Positions 42,751 through 52,487 of a DNA stretch of 64,000 bases are shown one piece after another (position 1 is the first letter of the stretch; each line of letters opens with the position of its first letter). The notes beneath the pieces are model-generated. The model had not been told where the DNA came from and did no database searches. It saw nothing but the letters and a program-made list of their open reading frames with translations. The position numbers and the translations under genes were made by a program. This stretch comes from Paracoccaceae bacterium (lineage in GTDB: Bacteria > Pseudomonadota > Alphaproteobacteria > Rhodobacterales > Rhodobacteraceae): NCBI GenBank assembly GCA_017510335.1, contig JAFWNM010000012.1:1-64000 (forward strand). Direction: 5' to 3'.

Positions 42751-44178
42751 ATGACCAAGATTCGGTTGCACAATTCGCGCACCCGCAAGCGGGAAGATTT
42801 CATCCCGCTGGACCCTGAAAATGTCCGCATGTATGTCTGTGGCCCCACTGTTTATGACCGCGCCCATCTGGGCAATGCGCGCCCTGTGGTGGTGTTTGAT
42901 GTGCTGTATCGGTTGCTGCGCCATGTCTATGGCCAGGGGCATGTGACCTATGTGCGCAATTTCACTGATGTGGATGACAAGATCAACGCGCGCGCCGCGC
43001 GCATGCAGGCGGATGGCGATGCGCGGCCCCTGAACCGGATCATCCGCGCGCTGACAGATGAAACCATCGACTGGTATCATGCGGATATGGACGCGCTTGG
43101 CGCATTGCGACCCAATCATGAGCCGCGCGCCACGCAGTTCATCACCCAGATGATTGCGATGATTGACGGGCTGATCGCCAAGGGCCATGCCTATCTTGCG
43201 CAAGGCCATGTGCTGTTTGATGTGCGCAGCTACCCCGAATATGGCGCGCTGTCGGGCCGGTCGGTCGATGACATGATCGCAGGCGCGCGGGTGGAAGTGG
43301 CCCCCTACAAGCGCGACCCGATGGATTTTGTGCTGTGGAAGCCGTCCAGCGCGGAGGAACCGGGCTGGGACAGCCCTTGGGGGCATGGCCGTCCGGGCTG
43401 GCATATCGAATGCTCGGCCATGAGCCATGAGCTGTTGGGGCCATCATTCGACATTCATGGCGGGGGCATCGATCTGCAATTCCCGCACCACGAGAACGAG
43501 ATCGCGCAAAGCTGCTGCGCGCATGAGGGCGCGGGGTTTGCGAATTACTGGCTGCATAATGAAATGGTGCAGGTGGAGGGGAAGAAAATGTCCAAGTCCC
43601 TGGGCAATTTTTTCACGGTTCGGGATTTGCTGGATACGGGTGCTTGGGGACCTGTTATTCGACTTGTTCTTCTTTCCACCCATTATCGAAAGCCAATGAA
43701 CTGGACACAGACCAAGGCTGACTCTGCAAAAAAGACACTATCTCGATGGATAAAAATAGTGGCTGAATTTGACGGACAGGCAATTGTCCCGGATCGGTTT
43801 CTTGACATTCTGGCAGACGATTTGAACACCCCATTAGCTATAGCAGAAATGAAGTCTTATGCTAAGAAAGGCAACATAGCTGCTCTTATAGGCAGCGCTC
43901 AGTTGTTAGGTATTAGCTTCTCGGAGGTTAAGCTTCATCTTGAGGTCGACAAATTTCTCAATGATGGATCTAAGCTCAGCCGTGACTTGCATGAAATCGT
44001 TCGCGACATACTCCTACTTCGAGAAAATGCAAGAGCGGAGCGCCGCTTCCAAGACGCAGATGATATTCGGGATAAACTTCAAAGCGTAGGTATACACATT
44101 ATCGACACACCAGAGGGCAGTTCATTCGAAATTACAAAGCAATTTGATCCAGAACTATTTGGAAAGTTAAAGCTGTGA
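42751..44178 (+). CDS. cysS: Cysteinyl-tRNA synthetase (mosaic composition)
   Basis: 475 residues, normal length. GAGGAGAGGAC precedes the [20 protein letters not shown] carries the HIGH-like motif, the zinc-binding Cys/His residues are in place (C in VCGPT, ECSAMS, HHENEI), and [11 protein letters not shown] is the KMSKS loop (~277-287). The C-terminal anticodon-binding region (~290-475) is complete and ends [19 protein letters not shown]. The second half is AT-rich with codons unlike the first half (see the separate feature). A Cys-rich leader peptide lies upstream. Confidence 0.95.
   Translation: MTKIRLHNSRTRKREDFIPLDPENVRMYVCGPTVYDRAHLGNARPVVVFDVLYRLLRHVYGQGHVTYVRNFTDVDDKINARAARMQADGDARPLNRIIRALTDETIDWYHADMDALGALRPNHEPRATQFITQMIAMIDGLIAKGHAYLAQGHVLFDVRSYPEYGALSGRSVDDMIAGARVEVAPYKRDPMDFVLWKPSSAEEPGWDSPWGHGRPGWHIECSAMSHELLGPSFDIHGGGIDLQFPHHENEIAQSCCAHEGAGFANYWLHNEMVQVEGKKMSKSLGNFFTVRDLLDTGAWGPVIRLVLLSTHYRKPMNWTQTKADSAKKTLSRWIKIVAEFDGQAIVPDRFLDILADDLNTPLAIAEMKSYAKKGNIAALIGSAQLLGISFSEVKLHLEVDKFLNDGSKLSRDLHEIVRDILLLRENARAERRFQDADDIRDKLQSVGIHIIDTPEGSSFEITKQFDPELFGKLKL
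43620..44178 (+). other. Low-GC segment forming the 3' 40% of cysS
   Basis: Hand counts of full 60-bp rows: 43201-43260 has 38 G+C; 43681-43740 has 26; 43801-43860 has 24. Leu TTA, Ile ATA and other A/T-ending codons appear only after about 43620. The frame is kept, the protein stays full length, and GC returns to normal immediately after the stop. This fits replacement of the 3' part by foreign DNA with the crossover near the conserved KMSKS region. Confidence 0.75.
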
Positions 44179-44198
44179 TTTCTCCTGCTCCCTCTGTT

Positions 44199-44252
44199 CC
44201 GCCCGTGCGCCAGCACGGGCGGCGCCCGCCCGCCCCCACGGCGGGCGCTTTT
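44199..44252 (+). terminator. Tandem GC-rich hairpins after cysS
   Basis: Stem 1: CCGCCCGTGC / GCACGGGCGG with a GCCA loop (44199-44222). Stem 2: GCGCCCGCC / GGCGGGCGC (44222-44248) followed by TTTT. Probable terminator between cysS and cimA. Confidence 0.6.
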
Positions 44253-44314
44253 GCGCCCCCCTCGGTCGGGCGCTGCCCGTGTTCTGACAGGTCACACTTG
44301 CAAAGGGGACACCC

Positions 44315-45943
44315 ATGACCCGCGAACGCCTTACCCTCTATGACACAACGCTGCGCGATGGCCAGCAGACGCAGGGTGTGCAATTCTCCACACCGGAGAA
44401 GCACGCCATCGCCGCGATGCTCGACAGCATTGGTATTGACTATATCGAAGGGGGCTGGCCCGGCGCGAACCCCACGGATAGCGAATTCTTCAACGCCAAA
44501 CCGCAAACCAGGGCCGTTTTCACGGCCTTCGGGATGACCAAACGCGCGGGCCGGTCGGCGGAAAATGATGATGTGCTGGCGGCGGTGCTGAATGCGGGCA
44601 CCGATGCGGTGTGTCTTGTGGGCAAGTCGCATGATTTCCACGTCACCACGGCGCTGGGCATCAGCCTTGAGGACAACGTCGAAAACATCCGCGCCTCCAT
44701 CGCGCATTGTGTGGCGCAGGGGCGCGAGGCGCATTTCGACGCCGAACATTTCTTTGACGGCTACAAGGCCAATCCCGACTATGCACTGGCCTGTCTGCAT
44801 GCCGCCCATGATGCGGGCGCGCGCTGGGTGGTGCTGTGTGACACCAATGGCGGCAGCCTGCCATCCGAGATTGGCACCATCACCCGCGCGGTCATCGACA
44901 GCGGCATCAAGGGCGCGCGTCTTGGCATTCATTGCCATGATGACACAGGGCAGGCCGTGGCCTGTTCGCTGGCGGCAGTGGATGCGGGCGCGCGCCAGAT
45001 ACAAGGCACACTCAACGGGTTGGGGGAACGCTGCGGGAATGCGTCGCTGACCACGCTTATTCCAACATTGCTGTTGAAACCCGCCTATGCCGACCGCTTT
45101 GAAACAGGGGTGACGCTGGACGCGCTGCAGGGGTTGCTGCGCATTTCACGCAAGCTCGATGATATTCTGAACCGTGTGCCGCAGCGCAGCCTGCCCTATG
45201 TGGGGGCATCGGCCTTCGCGCATAAGGCAGGGCTGCATGCAAGCGCGATTTTGAAAGACCCCAGCACTTATGAACATATCGACCCCGCGCAGGTGGGCAA
45301 TGCCCGCATTGTGCCGATGTCCAATCAGGCGGGGCAGTCGAACCTGCGGATGCGGCTGGCCGATATGGGCGTGCAGGTCGACAAGGGCGATGCGCGGCTG
45401 GGGGCCATTCTGGACCAGATCAAGGACCGCGAGGATCAGGGCTATGCCTATGACAGCGCACAGGCCAGTTTCGAATTGCTGGCGCGGCGTGCGCTGGGGC
45501 AGGTGCCCGATTTTTTCGAGGTCAAGCGCTACCGCGTCACTGTGGAACGGCGCAAGAACAAGTATAACCAGATTGTCACCCTGTCCGAAGCTGTGGTTGT
45601 CGTAAAAATCGGGGATGAAAAGAAACTGTCAGTGTCGGAATCGATGGACAGCGCCGGTCATGACCGCGGGCCTGTCAATGCCCTGTCCAAGGCCCTGTCC
45701 AAGGATCTGGGCCCCTATCAGGCCGCGATTGACGATATGAAACTGGTAGATTTCAAAGTGCGCATCACCCAAGGCGGCACAGAGGCCGTGACCCGCGTGA
45801 TTATCGATTCAGAAGACGGGCAGGGGCGGCGCTGGTCAACTGTGGGCGTGTCGCCCAACATAGTTGACGCCAGCTTTGAGGCGCTGCTGGATGCTGTGAT
45901 CTGGAAATTCCTGCGCGACGGGGTGAAACCATGCAAGACCTGA
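44315..45943 (+). CDS. cimA: (R)-citramalate synthase
   Basis: 542 residues. The HMGL-like barrel starts with LYDTTLRDGQQTQGVQFS (catalytic Asp/Arg), has the HCHDDTG metal site (~208) and HKAGLHASAILKDPSTYEHI; a C-terminal LeuA-type allosteric domain (~410-535) follows. It condenses pyruvate and acetyl-CoA to citramalate, giving a threonine-independent route to isoleucine. It is distinguished from isopropylmalate synthase by its length and GGWPGANPTDSEFF block. The next gene overlaps its end by 13 bp. Confidence 0.92.
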   Translation: MTRERLTLYDTTLRDGQQTQGVQFSTPEKHAIAAMLDSIGIDYIEGGWPGANPTDSEFFNAKPQTRAVFTAFGMTKRAGRSAENDDVLAAVLNAGTDAVCLVGKSHDFHVTTALGISLEDNVENIRASIAHCVAQGREAHFDAEHFFDGYKANPDYALACLHAAHDAGARWVVLCDTNGGSLPSEIGTITRAVIDSGIKGARLGIHCHDDTGQAVACSLAAVDAGARQIQGTLNGLGERCGNASLTTLIPTLLLKPAYADRFETGVTLDALQGLLRISRKLDDILNRVPQRSLPYVGASAFAHKAGLHASAILKDPSTYEHIDPAQVGNARIVPMSNQAGQSNLRMRLADMGVQVDKGDARLGAILDQIKDREDQGYAYDSAQASFELLARRALGQVPDFFEVKRYRVTVERRKNKYNQIVTLSEAVVVVKIGDEKKLSVSESMDSAGHDRGPVNALSKALSKDLGPYQAAIDDMKLVDFKVRITQGGTEAVTRVIIDSEDGQGRRWSTVGVSPNIVDASFEALLDAVIWKFLRDGVKPCKT

Positions 45944-46662
45944 CACCGGATGATGCCTTTCTGACGTTATACAGCGATTTGGCGCGCGAAGGGCCGGGGG
46001 CGGCCGCTGATCTGGGCTGGGCGCTGTCTGTGGCCGCAACCCCAACTGATGCGCGCATTTGCGATGCAGGCTGCGGATCGGGGGCCGATACAGTGACGCT
46101 GGCCAAGGAACGCCCCCGCGCGCGGATCGAAGCGGTGGACCAGATTGCGCAATTCGTGGCGGCGGCGCAAAAACGCACGGCCCCTTTCGGGGATCGCGTG
46201 CAGGTGCGTCAGGGCGATATGGCGCAGCTGACCGGCCCCTATGATTTGATCTGGTGCGCGGGCGCGGTCTATTTTCTGGGAATCACCGAAGCGTTGCGCG
46301 GGTGGCGGGGCGCGCTGGCGCCGGGGGGCGCTGTGGCCTTTTCGGAACCCTGCCTGCTGCCGCGCCCGTCTGCGGCAGCGCGCGCCTTCTGGGCGGAATA
46401 CCCGCAGATCACCGATGTTGCGGGCATTCGTGCGCGGGTGGCGGCGGCGGGCTACCGTGTGCTGGGCGAACAGATGCAGATCGGCGCACCGTGGGAAGCG
46501 TATTACACGCCCATATCCCGACGTATTGACAGCCTGCGGCCCAATGCCACAGGGGTTCTGGCCAGTGCCTTGGACAAGGCCGAACTGGAAATCGCCCGCT
46601 GGAAGGCCGCGCCTTCGGAAATTGCCTATGCCCTGATGGTGGTGGCACCGTCGGATGGATGA
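45931..46662 (+). CDS. SAM-dependent class I methyltransferase
   Basis: 243 residues. The SAM motif ICDAGCGSGADTVTLAKERP (~49-68), an acidic loop after AVDQIAQFVAAA, and motif IV YDLIWCAGAVYFLGI. General UbiE-like fold; the substrate cannot be told. It overlaps cimA by 13 bp and the next gene by 8 bp, so the three are cotranscribed. The neighbour resembles a complex I assembly factor, so a small-molecule or protein target in respiration is possible but unproven. Confidence 0.8.
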   Translation: MQDLTPDDAFLTLYSDLAREGPGAAADLGWALSVAATPTDARICDAGCGSGADTVTLAKERPRARIEAVDQIAQFVAAAQKRTAPFGDRVQVRQGDMAQLTGPYDLIWCAGAVYFLGITEALRGWRGALAPGGAVAFSEPCLLPRPSAAARAFWAEYPQITDVAGIRARVAAAGYRVLGEQMQIGAPWEAYYTPISRRIDSLRPNATGVLASALDKAELEIARWKAAPSEIAYALMVVAPSDG

Positions 46663-47425
46663 TCTGGCGGCCCTTGTCCAGCAAGGCGATCCCGACCGCT
46701 ATGCCGCGACAATAGCCGCGCCTGAAACCGCGCGCGCGCGGCTGTGGCCGCTTTATGCGTTCAATCTGGAAGTCGCGCGCGCCCCTTGGGTCACGCAAGA
46801 GCCGCTGATTGCCGAAATGCGCTTGCAGTTCTGGACCGATGTTCTGGATGATATTGCCGCGCAAAAGCCCCCGCGCCCCCATCATGTCGCGGCCCCGCTG
46901 GCGCAGGTCTGGCAAGGGGCAGAGTTGCCGGTTGCGCTGGGGCACGGGATGATCAGCGCGCGGCATTGGGATGTTCACCGCGCGCCCTTCGCGGATGAAG
47001 CTGCGTTTCGCGCGCATCTTGATGCGACATCGGGGAATTTGATGTGGCTGGCGGCGCTTGCGCTGGGCGCGCCGCCGCAGGCCGAAGCGCCGGTGCGTGA
47101 CATGGCCTTCGCGTCCGGGCTGGCGAACTGGCTGGTGGCGATCCCGCAGCTTCAGGCGGCAGGGCGCATTCCGCTTGTGGACGGGCGCGACAGCGCTGTT
47201 GCGGCATTGGCGCGCGATGGTCTGGCGCATCTGGCGCGGGCGCGGGCGAAACGCCATCTGGTGCCCCGAACGGCATTGCCTGCGCTGCTGACCGGTTGGC
47301 TGGCAGGTGCAGTTCTGCGCCGTGCGGCACGCCACCCCGAACTTGTGGGACAGGGCGGTTTGCTGCCATCGGAATTCCGGCGGCGCGGCGCTTTGGTGCT
47401 GCGCGCCTTGTCGGGCCGCTGGTAG
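46655..47425 (+). CDS. Squalene/phytoene synthase-fold protein, NDUFAF6-like
   Basis: 256 residues. LWPLYAFNLEVARAPWVTQEPLIAEMRLQFWTDVLDDI (residues ~30-67) recalls the first prenyl-synthase helix region, but the Asp-rich DxxxD motifs of true squalene synthases are degenerate. Alphaproteobacterial homologues of human NDUFAF6, a complex I assembly factor, look like this. Enzyme activity is doubtful. The gene overlaps the methyltransferase gene and precedes yajC-secDF. Confidence 0.75.
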   Translation: MDDLAALVQQGDPDRYAATIAAPETARARLWPLYAFNLEVARAPWVTQEPLIAEMRLQFWTDVLDDIAAQKPPRPHHVAAPLAQVWQGAELPVALGHGMISARHWDVHRAPFADEAAFRAHLDATSGNLMWLAALALGAPPQAEAPVRDMAFASGLANWLVAIPQLQAAGRIPLVDGRDSAVAALARDGLAHLARARAKRHLVPRTALPALLTGWLAGAVLRRAARHPELVGQGGLLPSEFRRRGALVLRALSGRW

Positions 47426-47606
47426 CTGCCGTGAATTTCGGGACGCCAAGCCCGTTATGGGGGCAATGCCTGCCCGATTGCGCCTTGCCCCGCCTTGCCA
47501 AGGCCCCGCCCTGCCAGTAGGGTGCGCGCGAATTCCGCCCTGTGGCATGTGCTGCGGGGCGGCCAGTATGCCCGCCTGTCGGGTGCCACAGCCGTAAGGA
47601 GCTTTC

Positions 47607-47930
47607 ATGTTCGTCACCCCTGCCTATGCGCAAGATGCCGGTGCTGCCGGTGGATTGATTTCGATCATCCCTTTTGTCCTGATCTTCGTGATCATGTATT
47701 TCCTGTTGATCCGTCCGCAGCAGAAAAAGATGAAAGAACACAGGTCCATGGTCGATGCGCTGCGCCGTGGCGATCAGGTGGTCACGCAAGGCGGCCTGAT
47801 CGGCAAGGTCACCAAGGTCAAGGAAGATGGCGAGCTGGAAGTCGAGATTGCCGAAGGCGTGAAAGTGCGTGTGGTCAAGCAAACCATTGCAACCGTCATG
47901 TCCAAGACCGAACCGGCGACCAAGGACTGA
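47607..47930 (+). CDS. yajC: Preprotein translocase subunit YajC
   Basis: 107 residues. One transmembrane helix (LISIIPFVLIFVIMYFLLI) followed by RPQQKKMKEHRSMVDALRRGDQVVTQGGLIGKV, the YajC signature, and a beta-rich cytoplasmic tail. Accessory subunit of the SecDF complex, encoded directly downstream. Confidence 0.95.
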   Translation: MFVTPAYAQDAGAAGGLISIIPFVLIFVIMYFLLIRPQQKKMKEHRSMVDALRRGDQVVTQGGLIGKVTKVKEDGELEVEIAEGVKVRVVKQTIATVMSKTEPATKD

Positions 47931-48081
47931 CGCCCGCTTCAAGCCGGTGCGTGCGCGCTGCCCGTATGTGCAGGGCCTGCGGACCGCTTTTGACAAGAAG
48001 ACCATGTCAGGGCATTGAAATGTTCCACACGAACACAAAGATGCCCTGAACAGTCACAGATACCACGGGGACCACGCGCCG

Positions 48082-49749
48082 ATGTTGCAAATACCGATGT
48101 GGAAACGCATCCTGATCTGGTCGACCTGCGCGCTTGCGCTTCTGTTTGCCGCACCAAACCTGTTTTATGAGCGTGTGGAACGGCATAACGACGCTGTCGT
48201 GGCCCTTGACACGGGGCAGGGCAACGCCGCGCTGGAGGCCGACAGAAACGCCTGGCCCGGTTTCCTGCCCAGTTTCTTGGTAAATCTTGGCCTTGATCTG
48301 CGCGGTGGTGCGCATTTGCTGGCCGAAGTGCGCGTGTCCGATGTCTATGCCGACCGGATTGACGGGATGTGGCCTGCCGTGCGCGACAGGCTGTCATCCG
48401 AACGCGCCAGCGTCGGGGCAGTGCGACGCATGCCATCAGATGACGCAGGCGAATTGCGCGTGCGCATCGGCAACCCCGATGCGCTGGATCAGGCGGTTGC
48501 CTATGTCCGCGAACTGGCGCAACCCACGGAGTCGCTTGCGGGGTTCGGGGCCGCGCGCGATCTGGATGTGCGCCGCGACGGCGAAGAAATTGTCGTGACC
48601 CTGTCCGAGGCCGAACGCGCGGCAACAGATGAGCGCACGATGCGCCTGTCGCTGGAAATTATCCGCCGCCGTGTCGATGAGGCGGGCACCCGCGAACCAA
48701 CCATCCAGCGCCAAGGGGCCGACCGCATCCTGATACAGGTTCCCGGTATTGGTTCCGCCGAGGAACTGAAAGCGCTTATCGGCACGACTGCGCGCCTGAC
48801 CTTCCATTCGGTGGTGCGCGTTACGTCCGACCCTGATGAAGTGCCCGGACCGCGCAACGTGATTTACCCGTCAATGGATGAGCAGGGTGTTTATTACGTC
48901 GTGGACCAGACCCCCGTTGTCACGGGCGACCAATTGGTTGATGCCCAACCCGGAATGGACCAGAACAACCGCCCGGCCGTGAATTTCCGTTTTAACCCCG
49001 CAGGGGGCCGGGCGTTTGGCCTGTATACGGCGGAAAATATCGGAAACCCGTTTGCAATTGTGCTTGATAGCGAAGTGGTGTCCGCGCCGGTCATCCAAAG
49101 CCATATCGCAGGCGGGTCAGGTATCATTACCGGCCGTTTCACAGTCGAGGAAACCAGCCGCCTTGCGGTGCTGCTGCGTTCCGGGGCGTTGCCTGCAGAA
49201 ATGGATTTTCTGGAAGAACGCACTGTCGGGCCGGAACTGGGGCAGGACAGCATTGATGCAGGCAAGATTGCCGCCATCGTTGCCATGGTTGCGGTGCTGG
49301 GGTTCATGATTGCCAGCTATGGTATTTTCGGGGTCATTGCCAATATCGCGCTGGTGCTGAATGTGGCCATGATTTTTGCGCTTCTGTCGCTGATTGGCGC
49401 CACGCTGACATTGCCGGGCATTGCTGGCATTGTGCTGACCATCGGTATGGCCGTGGACGCCACCGTGCTGATTTTCGAGCGTATCCGCGAAGAAATGCGC
49501 ACCGCCAAGGGGCCTGCGCGCGCCATCGAGCTGGGCTATGAGAAGGCGCTGTCCGCCATTCTGGACGCCAATATTACCACGTTCATCACTGCGCTGATCC
49601 TGTTTGCAATGGGGTCCGGCCCCGTGCGCGGGTTTGCCGTGACATTGGGCTTGGGGATTTTGACATCCGTGTTCACCGCGCTGCTGGTCACCCGCCTGAT
49701 GATGGTGATCTATTATGAACGCCGCCGCCCTAAAACCCTGGCCATCTGA
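48082..49749 (+). CDS. secD: Protein translocase subunit SecD
   Basis: 555 residues. One N-terminal helix, then LGLDLRGGAHLLAEV (~70), a large periplasmic P1 domain, and five C-terminal helices including the RND-like segment GMAVDATVLIFERIREE with its conserved Asp. It uses the proton gradient to complete protein export with SecF. The start at 48082 was kept; a second ATG 15 bp later is possible. The 150 bp before it hold a partly similar stretch to the dispersed repeat. Confidence 0.96.
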   Translation: MLQIPMWKRILIWSTCALALLFAAPNLFYERVERHNDAVVALDTGQGNAALEADRNAWPGFLPSFLVNLGLDLRGGAHLLAEVRVSDVYADRIDGMWPAVRDRLSSERASVGAVRRMPSDDAGELRVRIGNPDALDQAVAYVRELAQPTESLAGFGAARDLDVRRDGEEIVVTLSEAERAATDERTMRLSLEIIRRRVDEAGTREPTIQRQGADRILIQVPGIGSAEELKALIGTTARLTFHSVVRVTSDPDEVPGPRNVIYPSMDEQGVYYVVDQTPVVTGDQLVDAQPGMDQNNRPAVNFRFNPAGGRAFGLYTAENIGNPFAIVLDSEVVSAPVIQSHIAGGSGIITGRFTVEETSRLAVLLRSGALPAEMDFLEERTVGPELGQDSIDAGKIAAIVAMVAVLGFMIASYGIFGVIANIALVLNVAMIFALLSLIGATLTLPGIAGIVLTIGMAVDATVLIFERIREEMRTAKGPARAIELGYEKALSAILDANITTFITALILFAMGSGPVRGFAVTLGLGILTSVFTALLVTRLMMVIYYERRRPKTLAI

Positions 49750-49757
49750 AGGAACAT

Positions 49758-50735
49758 ATGCCCATGCGACTGAAACTTGTTCCACAAGATACCGCGATTG
49801 ATTTCTTTCGCTACTGGAAGGTCACCTTCGGGGCGTCGCTGATTGCAATGCTGATTTCGGTGATCGCGTTTTTCGCGATGGGCCTGAATTTCGGCATCGA
49901 CTTTCGCGGGGGCACGTCCATCCGCACCGAAGCGCAGGCGCCCGTCGACATTGCCGCCTATCGCGGGGCGATTGCCGGACTTGGCTTCGGCGATATTGCG
50001 ATAACGGAAGTTTTTGATCCCGCCTTCGCGGCGGATCGCAATGTTGCGATGGTCCGCATCCAGGCACAAGAAGGGGTGGAAGCCATCACGCCCGAGCAGA
50101 TCGGCGCTGTGCGCGACGCGTTGCAAGCCCTTGACCCGACGCTGAGTTTCGCGGCGGTGGATTCCGTTGGCCCGAAAGTGTCGGGCGAGTTGATCCAGTC
50201 TGCGGTGATTTCGGTTGTGCTGGCCTTGGCGGCGGTGCTGTTTTACATCTGGTTGCGGTTTGAATGGCAGTTCTCGGTCGGGGCTGTGGCGGCATTGGTG
50301 CATGATGTGGTGTTGACCATCGGGGTGTTCAGCCTGCTGCAAATCCGGTTCGATCTGGCCATCATCGCGGCGCTGCTGACCATTGTGGGCTATTCCCTGA
50401 ATGACACAGTTGTGGTGTTTGACCGGGTGCGCGAAAACCTGATCAAGTTCAAGAAACGCCCCATCAAGGAAGTTCTGAACCTGTCGATAAATGACACATC
50501 GTCACGCACGGTCATGACCTCGGTTACCACATTGCTGGCGCTGATCGCGCTGTTTGTGCTGGGTGGCGATGTCATTCGCGGGTTTGTGTTCGCCATGATC
50601 TGGGGCGTGATCGTGGGCACCTATTCGTCCGTATTTGTCGCGTCGGCAGTGTTGCTGCGCCTTGGTGTGAAACGCGATTGGTCAAAGAATGCAGGCGATT
50701 CCGCAGGCACGCAATTCGGGGTCAAGGAGGGCTGA
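49758..50735 (+). CDS. secF: Protein translocase subunit SecF
   Basis: 325 residues. N-terminal helix, GLNFGIDFRGGTSIR, periplasmic domain, then five helices with YSLNDTVVVFDRVRENL. Partner of SecD; 8 bp downstream with a GAAGGA site. Confidence 0.96.
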   Translation: MPMRLKLVPQDTAIDFFRYWKVTFGASLIAMLISVIAFFAMGLNFGIDFRGGTSIRTEAQAPVDIAAYRGAIAGLGFGDIAITEVFDPAFAADRNVAMVRIQAQEGVEAITPEQIGAVRDALQALDPTLSFAAVDSVGPKVSGELIQSAVISVVLALAAVLFYIWLRFEWQFSVGAVAALVHDVVLTIGVFSLLQIRFDLAIIAALLTIVGYSLNDTVVVFDRVRENLIKFKKRPIKEVLNLSINDTSSRTVMTSVTTLLALIALFVLGGDVIRGFVFAMIWGVIVGTYSSVFVASAVLLRLGVKRDWSKNAGDSAGTQFGVKEG

Positions 50736-50736
50736 G

Positions 50737-51093
50737 ATGCGCTTGTCCGAGATTGATTTCGGGGCATCGCGCCCTGTTGACGGTTACGGCAAGACGTTCT
50801 TCCGCATCGGGGGGCAGGTCTGCGCAGCGCCCTTGTTGCTGGTTGCCGGCGATGTGCGGCCCTGGGGCGGGTATGATGATCACGCGCCCCTTCTGGAGTT
50901 GGCGGGCCGTGTGGATGTGCTGTTCATTGGCACTGGCGGCACCATCGCGCATATTCCGGCGCAACTGCGCGAGACGCTGGAGGCGGCAGGGCTGGGCGTG
51001 GAAAGCATGGACAGCCCCGCCGCGTGCCGCACCTATAATGTGCTGCTGTCCGAACAGCGCCGCGTTGCAGTTGCGTTATTGCCTGTCGGGTAG
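50737..51093 (+). CDS. Mth938-domain protein, NDUFAF3-like
   Basis: 118 residues from the ATG at 50737, one base after the secF stop. Short alpha/beta Mth938 fold: [79 protein letters not shown] (residues ~58-117). Human NDUFAF3, a complex I assembly factor, belongs to this family, and genomic linkage to secDF is a known alphaproteobacterial feature. Confidence 0.82.
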   Translation: MRLSEIDFGASRPVDGYGKTFFRIGGQVCAAPLLLVAGDVRPWGGYDDHAPLLELAGRVDVLFIGTGGTIAHIPAQLRETLEAAGLGVESMDSPAACRTYNVLLSEQRRVAVALLPVG

Positions 51094-51101
51094 GGTGTAT
51101 T

Positions 51102-51122
51102 GAGTATTTTTGGCAAGATGAA
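51102..51122 (+). repeat. Short intergenic motif, copy 2
   Basis: GAGTATTT then TT then GGCAAGATGAA, 9 bp after the Mth938 gene and 37 bp before ccmA. 19 of 21 positions match copy 1 at 42075-42095. Confidence 0.6.
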
Positions 51123-51158
51123 GGGCTGCGGCAGCGCTTTGTCGAAAAGGGGCGTAAC

Positions 51159-51782
51159 TTGAGGCTGAATGTCACGAACCTTGCTTGTGCGCGCGGCGGG
51201 TTTGCGTTGTTGGAAGGTGTGGGGTTTTCCCTGTCCCCTGCACAAGCGCTGGTGCTGCGCGGCCCCAACGGGTGCGGCAAGACCACGTTGTTGCGCACGG
51301 TGGCGGGGTTGCAGCCCGCGCTTGCTGGCGAGGTGTCCTGTCCGCCCGAGTCCATCGCGTATGCGGCCCATGCGGACGGGTTGAAAACGACATTGAGCGT
51401 GGCGGAAAACCTGTCCTTCTGGGCGGCAGTTTATGGGACACGGGGCATTGATGCGGCGCTGGAGCAGATGAACCTGCGCGCGCTGTCGGGGCGCGCGGCG
51501 CAAAACCTGTCGGCGGGCCAAAAACGCAGGCTGGGGCTGGCGCGACTTATCGTCACGGGGCGGCCCGTCTGGGTGCTGGATGAACCCACTGTGTCGCTGG
51601 ATGCAGTGTCGGTGGCGCTGTTTGGCGATGTGGTGCGCGCGCATCTGGCAGGGGGCGGGATGGCGTTGATCGCCACCCATATAGACCTTGGCCTGCCCGA
51701 GGCCGATATTCTGGACCTGACGCCGTTCAAGGCGACCATCCCGCACCACGGCAGCGGCCAGTTCGATGAGGCCTTCTTGTGA
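51159..51782 (+). CDS. ccmA: Heme exporter ATP-binding protein CcmA
   Basis: 207 residues from a TTG start (AAAAGGGG upstream). Walker [13 protein letters not shown], signature [14 protein letters not shown], Walker [12 protein letters not shown]. With CcmB it forms the ABC unit of cytochrome c maturation system I that releases holo-CcmE. It overlaps ccmB by 4 bp. Confidence 0.94.
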   Translation: MRLNVTNLACARGGFALLEGVGFSLSPAQALVLRGPNGCGKTTLLRTVAGLQPALAGEVSCPPESIAYAAHADGLKTTLSVAENLSFWAAVYGTRGIDAALEQMNLRALSGRAAQNLSAGQKRRLGLARLIVTGRPVWVLDEPTVSLDAVSVALFGDVVRAHLAGGGMALIATHIDLGLPEADILDLTPFKATIPHHGSGQFDEAFL

Positions 51783-52435
51783 TTGCGCTTCTGGTGCGCG
51801 ATCTGCGGCTTGCGTTTCGCGCAGGCGGGGGCTTCGGGCTGGGGCTGGCGTTTTTCCTGATCATGGCAGTTCTGGTGCCGCTGGGTGTGGGGCCGGAGCC
51901 GGATATTCTGGCGCGGATTGCGCCGGGAATTCTGTGGGTGGGGGCGCTTTTGGCGTGTTTGCTGTCGTTGGACCGCATATTCGCACTGGATTTTGAAGAT
52001 GGCTCGCTTGATTTGCTGGCAACTGCGCCGGTGCCGATGGAAGGTGTTGTGTCCATCAAGGCGCTGGCGCATTGGCTGACCACGGGGCTGCCGCTGGTGC
52101 TGGTATCGCCGGTGCTGGGGCTATTGTTGTATCTGCCGCCGCAAGCCTATGGCTGGCTGGTGTTGTCGCTGGCGCTTGGCACACCGGCGCTGTCGGTGAT
52201 TGGCACGTTCGGGGCGGCGCTAACGGTTGGTTTGAAACGCGGCGGGTTGTTGCTGTCGCTGCTGGTGCTGCCGCTGTATATTCCGACACTGGTTTTCGGG
52301 GCCGAGGTGGTGGCGCGCGGTGCGCAGGGATTGGATGTTGCCACGCCGGTTGCGTTGCTGGCGGGCATTACGGCGGGGGCTGTGGCATTATTGCCCTTTG
52401 CATCTGCCCTTGTGATCCGGATAAACCTTCGGTGA
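51779..52435 (+). CDS. ccmB: Heme exporter protein CcmB
   Basis: 218 residues from a GTG that overlaps the ccmA stop. Six hydrophobic helices, [13 protein letters not shown] at the start, and [18 protein letters not shown] (~62-79), a conserved CcmB block. Membrane half of the CcmAB transporter of system I cytochrome c maturation. Confidence 0.93.
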   Translation: MIALLVRDLRLAFRAGGGFGLGLAFFLIMAVLVPLGVGPEPDILARIAPGILWVGALLACLLSLDRIFALDFEDGSLDLLATAPVPMEGVVSIKALAHWLTTGLPLVLVSPVLGLLLYLPPQAYGWLVLSLALGTPALSVIGTFGAALTVGLKRGGLLLSLLVLPLYIPTLVFGAEVVARGAQGLDVATPVALLAGITAGAVALLPFASALVIRINLR

Positions 52436-52487
52436 GGGGCTGCGTGGCAGTCTTGAGGGCGACCCCAACTGAGGATAGGTGAGCGTT

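Noticed and set aside
47988-48050. Fifth copy of the dispersed repeat upstream of secD
   Set aside because: CATGTCAGGGCAT and a GAACAC stretch resemble the left part of the repeat, but the core and right end are missing; similarity too short to claim.
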